The notes under the pieces were generated by a model, which was given only the letters and a program-made list of their open reading frames with translations, ran no database searches and was not told the DNA's origin. A stretch of DNA of 64,000 nt, from the NCBI GenBank assembly GCA_041554195.1, contig JBFFMJ010000003.1, positions 1 through 64,000 on the forward strand. Reading direction: 5' to 3'. The translations under genes were made by a program, and so were the position numbers. This document shows, in pieces, positions 61,093 to 64,000 of the stretch; position 1 is the first letter of the stretch; each line of letters opens with the position of its first letter. Origin of the DNA: JAPHSX01 sp041554195 (lineage in GTDB: Bacteria; Pseudomonadota; Gammaproteobacteria; Thiohalomonadales; Thiohalomonadaceae).

Positions 61093-61791
61093 CTACTTCA
61101 TCAGGGCGATGAAATGGGCCAGCCCTTCGATGTCGTCATCGGTGAGAAATTGAGTGACCTGCTCCATGCGAGCATTGGTACGCTTGTTCTCATCAAAGTC
61201 GCCGGCTTTGAGTGCGTTGGAACGAAAGCGCTTCAGGTTCATCATGACATAACCAATCTGCTGACCGGCAAGTCGTGCATAACCCAACTCACCGCGGCCA
61301 CTCTCGCCGTGACACATGGCACACGCCTCCTTGAATTTTGTCTCTCCCCTCGCTGCCAGCTGCGGATTGGCCTCGGTAATCGGCTTTAACTGGTGTGAAG
61401 AGAAGTAGAGGGCGAGGTTGATTTTGTCTTCCATGGAGAAGCTGCGAACCAACGCCTCCATAACGAAGCTTTTACGGCGACCATCCTTGAACTTGGCCAT
61501 CTGCTCGATGATATAGGCAGGATTCTGTGATGCCAGATTGGGATACTCGGGCTTTTTGGCATTGCCATCGGCACCGTGGCAGGTGGCACAGAGGGTGGAG
61601 CGCTCAAGGCCAGCCTCCATCGCCTTGCTGCGCGCCTTCTCGTCGCCCAGACGCTTTTGCACTTCGGCAACAATGGCCTCTCGCTCTGCCAGCTCAGACT
61701 GTGCATCAGCATGGGAAAGGCCGGGAACAGCCATTATGCTGGACACAATAGCCGCCGAGACTATTGTTCCAAATAGTTTACGTTTAATCAC
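61093..61791 (-). CDS. Diheme cytochrome c (c4/c553-like)
   Basis: 232 residues, GTG start with GGGGGTAG just ahead. Signal peptide at about 1-29 (AAIVSSIMAVPGLSHA-D). Two CxxCH heme sites, CATCHGADGNAKKP (about 72-85) and CAMCHGESGRG (about 155-165), each with a following Met that may be the axial ligand. Periplasmic electron carrier of the c4/c553 type; partner not known from context. The 5' leader carries an unusual hexanucleotide repeat. Confidence 0.88.
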   Translation of the reverse strand: MIKRKLFGTIVSAAIVSSIMAVPGLSHADAQSELAEREAIVAEVQKRLGDEKARSKAMEAGLERSTLCATCHGADGNAKKPEYPNLASQNPAYIIEQMAKFKDGRRKSFVMEALVRSFSMEDKINLALYFSSHQLKPITEANPQLAARGETKFKEACAMCHGESGRGELGYARLAGQQIGYVMMNLKRFRSNALKAGDFDENKRTNARMEQVTQFLTDDDIEGLAHFIALMK

Positions 61792-61800
61792 ACTACCCCC

Positions 61801-61835
61801 AAAAACAAAAACAAAAACAAAAACAAAAACAAAAA
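61801..61835. repeat. Hexanucleotide repeat (AAAAAC)5 + AAAAA
   Basis: Five perfect copies of AAAAAC followed by AAAAA fill almost the whole 45-base gap between the cytochrome c start (61791) and the CheW-like stop (61837). On the cytochrome transcript this is a (GTTTTT)n tract 10 bases before the start codon, overlapping the ribosome-site region. Confidence 0.95.
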
Positions 61836-61836
61836 T

Positions 61837-62337
61837 TTATGCGGATATACCCAGGTTCTCCAGCATCCGCTCGATAACATCGATGTTAGGGACGATCACA
61901 GACTCGCCCTCGACACGCAGGGTAGAGAGTATCACGGGCTCTAATTTTTTGTGATTTTCATCATATTCTAGTGAGCCGTGTTGTAGCAGCGACAGATGTG
62001 GCAGCCCCTGAATCTCAATCGCAATGAAGGGAACCTGGGGATTATTATTAAGTGTGTTGAGTACAACCATATGGCCGGTATCGTGGTGTCCGGCCATATC
62101 CACTCCCAGTAGTTGCTCGAAGGAGATCAATGGCACATTACGGCCACGCCAGGAGACAAAGCCACTAAGCCAATCGGGGGTGTTGGGAGTTGTCTTCACC
62201 TCGGTGGCTTCGGTTACTTCTGCCACCAGAGTGTTGGGCAGCAACATCGCCAGCCCATGCAGGTTAAGTGTCAGGCAGCGAACCCGAAGCTCTGCCAGCT
62301 CCTCATCACTCATCTGTTGCTCTGCCGTGTTAGCCAT
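61837..62337 (-). CDS. chpC: CheW-like coupling protein (ChpC type)
   Basis: 166 residues. CheW fold: NLHGLAMLLPNTLVAEV, LSGFVSWRGRNVPLISFEQLLG. It lies directly after a ChpA/PilL-like CheA, as chpC does in the Pseudomonas Pil-Chp type IV pilus chemosensory cluster. Probably links receptors with the kinase in twitching or surface sensing. A 15-base gap separates it from the kinase gene. Confidence 0.75.
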   Translation of the reverse strand: MANTAEQQMSDEELAELRVRCLTLNLHGLAMLLPNTLVAEVTEATEVKTTPNTPDWLSGFVSWRGRNVPLISFEQLLGVDMAGHHDTGHMVVLNTLNNNPQVPFIAIEIQGLPHLSLLQHGSLEYDENHKKLEPVILSTLRVEGESVIVPNIDVIERMLENLGISA

Positions 62338-62352
62338 TGGTTTGTCTCACCT

Positions 62353-64000
62353 TCACGCTTTGCCAAGCAGTTTTTCGATATTTGCCAGCAGATCGACCTC
62401 GGTATAGGGCTTACCCATGTATTCATTAACCCCGATATCCATGGCGCGCTCGCGGTGCTTATCACCGGTACGTGACGTGATCATGATGATCGGAATCTGC
62501 TTCAATGCCTCTGAGTTACGTATGTGGGTGGCCAACTCGAAACCGTCCATCCGTGGCATCTCTATATCAAGCAGCATCACATCAGGGATCACCTCATCGA
62601 GCACGGTGATGGCATCCACACCATCTTTTGCCGTAACGCACTTCATGTTGTTGCGCTTGAGCAGGCGCTCGGTAACCTTACGCACGGTAATCGAGTCATC
62701 CACCACCATAACCACCGGTTCGCGTTTAATCGCGGCGACTTCATCCCGCTGTCCAATGACGGCCTCACCACCCAGCTGGGCAAGACCGCGACGCACCAGT
62801 GCCGGCATGTCGATGATCAGGGCGACGCTGCCATCAGCCAGGATGGTAGCACCGGCCAAATCCTGCAATGTACTAAGCTGCGGACCAAGACTCTTTACCA
62901 CAATTTCACGACTACCAATGAGGCTGTCTACGGCAAAGGCGACCCGATGACCACCACTATTGGTCAACAGCACAGGCTGCTTGGTACCCAGATGGATCAA
63001 GCCCTGGCCCGCACCCAGAACATTGCTCAGGTGCATCAGGTTGTAGTCCTCGCCCACCCAGTTGAACATGGGGTTCTCGGAGTCGAGCTCACTTTCCAAT
63101 TCGACACCGGCGATACGCTCGATACCCGAAATACTGGGCAGCGGAATGGCATAGATATCATCACCCACATTGACCAGCAGCGCACGGCTAACCGAAAGAG
63201 TGAGTGGCAGCCGCACGGTAAACAGCGTGCCCTTACCGAACTCGGAGTCGATTTCCAGTACGCCGCCCAGCTGCTTGATCTCGCTATTGACCACATCCAT
63301 GCCAACACCACGACCGGCCACCTGACTCAACGAGGCGGCGGTTGAGAAGCCCGACTCCAGAATGAAGTGCATAATCTCCTGATCACTAAGCTGTGCTGTC
63401 GACTGCATCAAACCACGATCAATCGCCTTTTTCTTCACCGCTTCGAGGTTGATACCACTGCCGTCATCACTGACGCGAATAACGATCTCCGAACCCTCAC
63501 GGCTGAGGACGATTTTAATATTTCCCTCTTCCGGTTTACCGGCTCTCTTACGCGCCACCTTATCTTCAATACCATGGGCGATGGAGTTACGCAGCATGTG
63601 CTCCAGCGGTGCCATCATGCGCTCGACCACATTTCGATCCATCTCCACCTCGGCCCCCTCGAAGGTCAGTGAGGTGCGTTTATCCAGTTCAGAGGCGGTC
63701 TGGCGAACCACACGACGCAGGCGTGGAGCATGCTCTGCCATCGGCACCATGCGGGTGTGCATCAGGCTCTCCTGCAGTTCGGTGTTTACCCGGGACTGTT
63801 GCAACAGCAGCGTCTCTGTCTCACGCGACAGACCTTGTAGCATTCCCTCGATACTCAGCAAGTCGTTAAGACTCTCCGCCATCGAACGCGACAGGGTCTG
63901 CATATTAGTGAAGCGGTCGAACTCCAGTGGGTCAAAATCGTCATAGCCCTGTTTCTGAGTCTCGGCGCGGCGAGAGTCGATCTGTGCCTCGGTCTCGATC
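62353..64000 (-). CDS. chpA: CheA-like hybrid kinase (ChpA/PilL type), 5' part outside window
   Basis: Partial: the frame continues upstream past base 64000. The 549 visible codons include dimerisation helices, the HATPase domain (MRNSIAHGIED N box, VSDDGSGINL, GRGVGMDVV), a CheW-like domain, and a C-terminal receiver with VVDDSITVRKVTERLLKRN and phospho-acceptor Asp in VMLLDIEMPRMDG. The layout matches ChpA/PilL of the type IV pilus chemosensory pathway. The many Hpt domains usual for ChpA would be in the missing part. Confidence 0.9.
   Translation of the reverse strand, partial: IETEAQIDSRRAETQKQGYDDFDPLEFDRFTNMQTLSRSMAESLNDLLSIEGMLQGLSRETETLLLQQSRVNTELQESLMHTRMVPMAEHAPRLRRVVRQTASELDKRTSLTFEGAEVEMDRNVVERMMAPLEHMLRNSIAHGIEDKVARKRAGKPEEGNIKIVLSREGSEIVIRVSDDGSGINLEAVKKKAIDRGLMQSTAQLSDQEIMHFILESGFSTAASLSQVAGRGVGMDVVNSEIKQLGGVLEIDSEFGKGTLFTVRLPLTLSVSRALLVNVGDDIYAIPLPSISGIERIAGVELESELDSENPMFNWVGEDYNLMHLSNVLGAGQGLIHLGTKQPVLLTNSGGHRVAFAVDSLIGSREIVVKSLGPQLSTLQDLAGATILADGSVALIIDMPALVRRGLAQLGGEAVIGQRDEVAAIKREPVVMVVDDSITVRKVTERLLKRNNMKCVTAKDGVDAITVLDEVIPDVMLLDIEMPRMDGFELATHIRNSEALKQIPIIMITSRTGDKHRERAMDIGVNEYMGKPYTEVDLLANIEKLLGKA

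Noticed and set aside
61801..61835. AAAAAC repeats as a CRISPR array
   Set aside because: Units are six bases with no spacers; it is a simple-sequence repeat.
1..64000. tRNA, rRNA or CRISPR loci
   Set aside because: None was found by eye; a covariance-model scan would be needed to exclude a tRNA fully.

Overview
The window looks like the chromosome of a chemolithoautotrophic, facultatively anaerobic gammaproteobacterium, probably of the sulfur-oxidiser type. The core is moderately GC-rich. It carries form II RuBisCO (cbbM) with cbbR, cbbQ and cbbO, a Calvin-cycle/glycolysis operon (tkt-gap-pgk-pyk-fba), O2-independent ubiquinone genes (ubiT, ubiU, ubiV), an N-type rotary ATPase, and a nitric oxide reductase homologue. 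AT-rich accessory patches lie at about 0-2.8 kb and 43.4-45.8 kb. The taxonomic placement is inferred from gene content; no rRNA gene is present.

Layout. 0-2.8 kb: accessory patch with a stand-alone CZB zinc-binding protein, a REP-associated transposase remnant, a decayed AAA-type ATPase gene and copies of a dispersed TCTGACCCC repeat. 2.9-6.1 kb: trpE, gph, rpe. 6.4-13.0 kb: a CopD-like protein and the N-ATPase operon atpD-C-Q-B-E-F-A-G (minus strand), which has no atpR. 13.1-15.8 kb: copper ATPase copA, a translationally coupled 24-aa membrane peptide and a DUF2007 protein. 15.9-20.7 kb: ubiT diverging from copA, a lytic transglycosylase, a PqqD-like protein, then yhcC-ubiU-ubiV on the minus strand. 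20.8-23.5 kb: DUF4124 protein, radical SAM protein and nitronate monooxygenase. 23.5-27.5 kb: a gas-handling cluster (polytopic membrane protein, DUF2249, hemerythrin, Fe/2-oxoglutarate oxygenase, Spy/CpxP-like protein, DUF302). 27.7-30.8 kb: cbbQ-cbbO. 31.2-35.3 kb: a secreted hypothetical protein, a diguanylate cyclase and a PstS-like periplasmic binding protein. 36.0-39.5 kb: a second Fe/2OG oxygenase followed by the NO-reductase homologue. 39.9-43.3 kb: a GGDEF-EAL protein. 43.5-45.5 kb: a tail-anchored small protein and an AT-rich Fic gene with repeated operators. 45.9-49.1 kb: cbbM, a methyltransferase, cbbR. 49.2-56.2 kb: the Calvin/glycolysis operon. 56.7-61.1 kb: metK, SAH riboswitch, ahcY, metF, rsmE. 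61.1-64.0 kb: cytochrome c, chpC-like and chpA-like chemosensory genes, the last running off the window.

The most important observation is the protein at 37114-39489. It belongs to the single-subunit quinol NO reductase family, but one FeB histidine is Asn, the catalytic Glu is Gln, and the His, Glu and Asp of the quinol site are gone. These are the kinds of change that set putative NO dismutases (Nod, 2 NO to N2 + O2) apart from qNOR. An O2-requiring Fe/2OG oxygenase gene lies directly upstream, and its paralogue sits beside an FNR-box-controlled hemerythrin/DUF2249 operon. FNR/DNR-type palindromes also precede ubiT, yhcC-ubiUV, the radical SAM/nitronate monooxygenase pair, the hemerythrin operon and the oxygenase-nod pair. 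My inference is a low-oxygen/NO regulon in which NO may be dismutated to O2 and that O2 used by dedicated oxygenases, while ubiquinone is made without O2. The biochemistry is untested.
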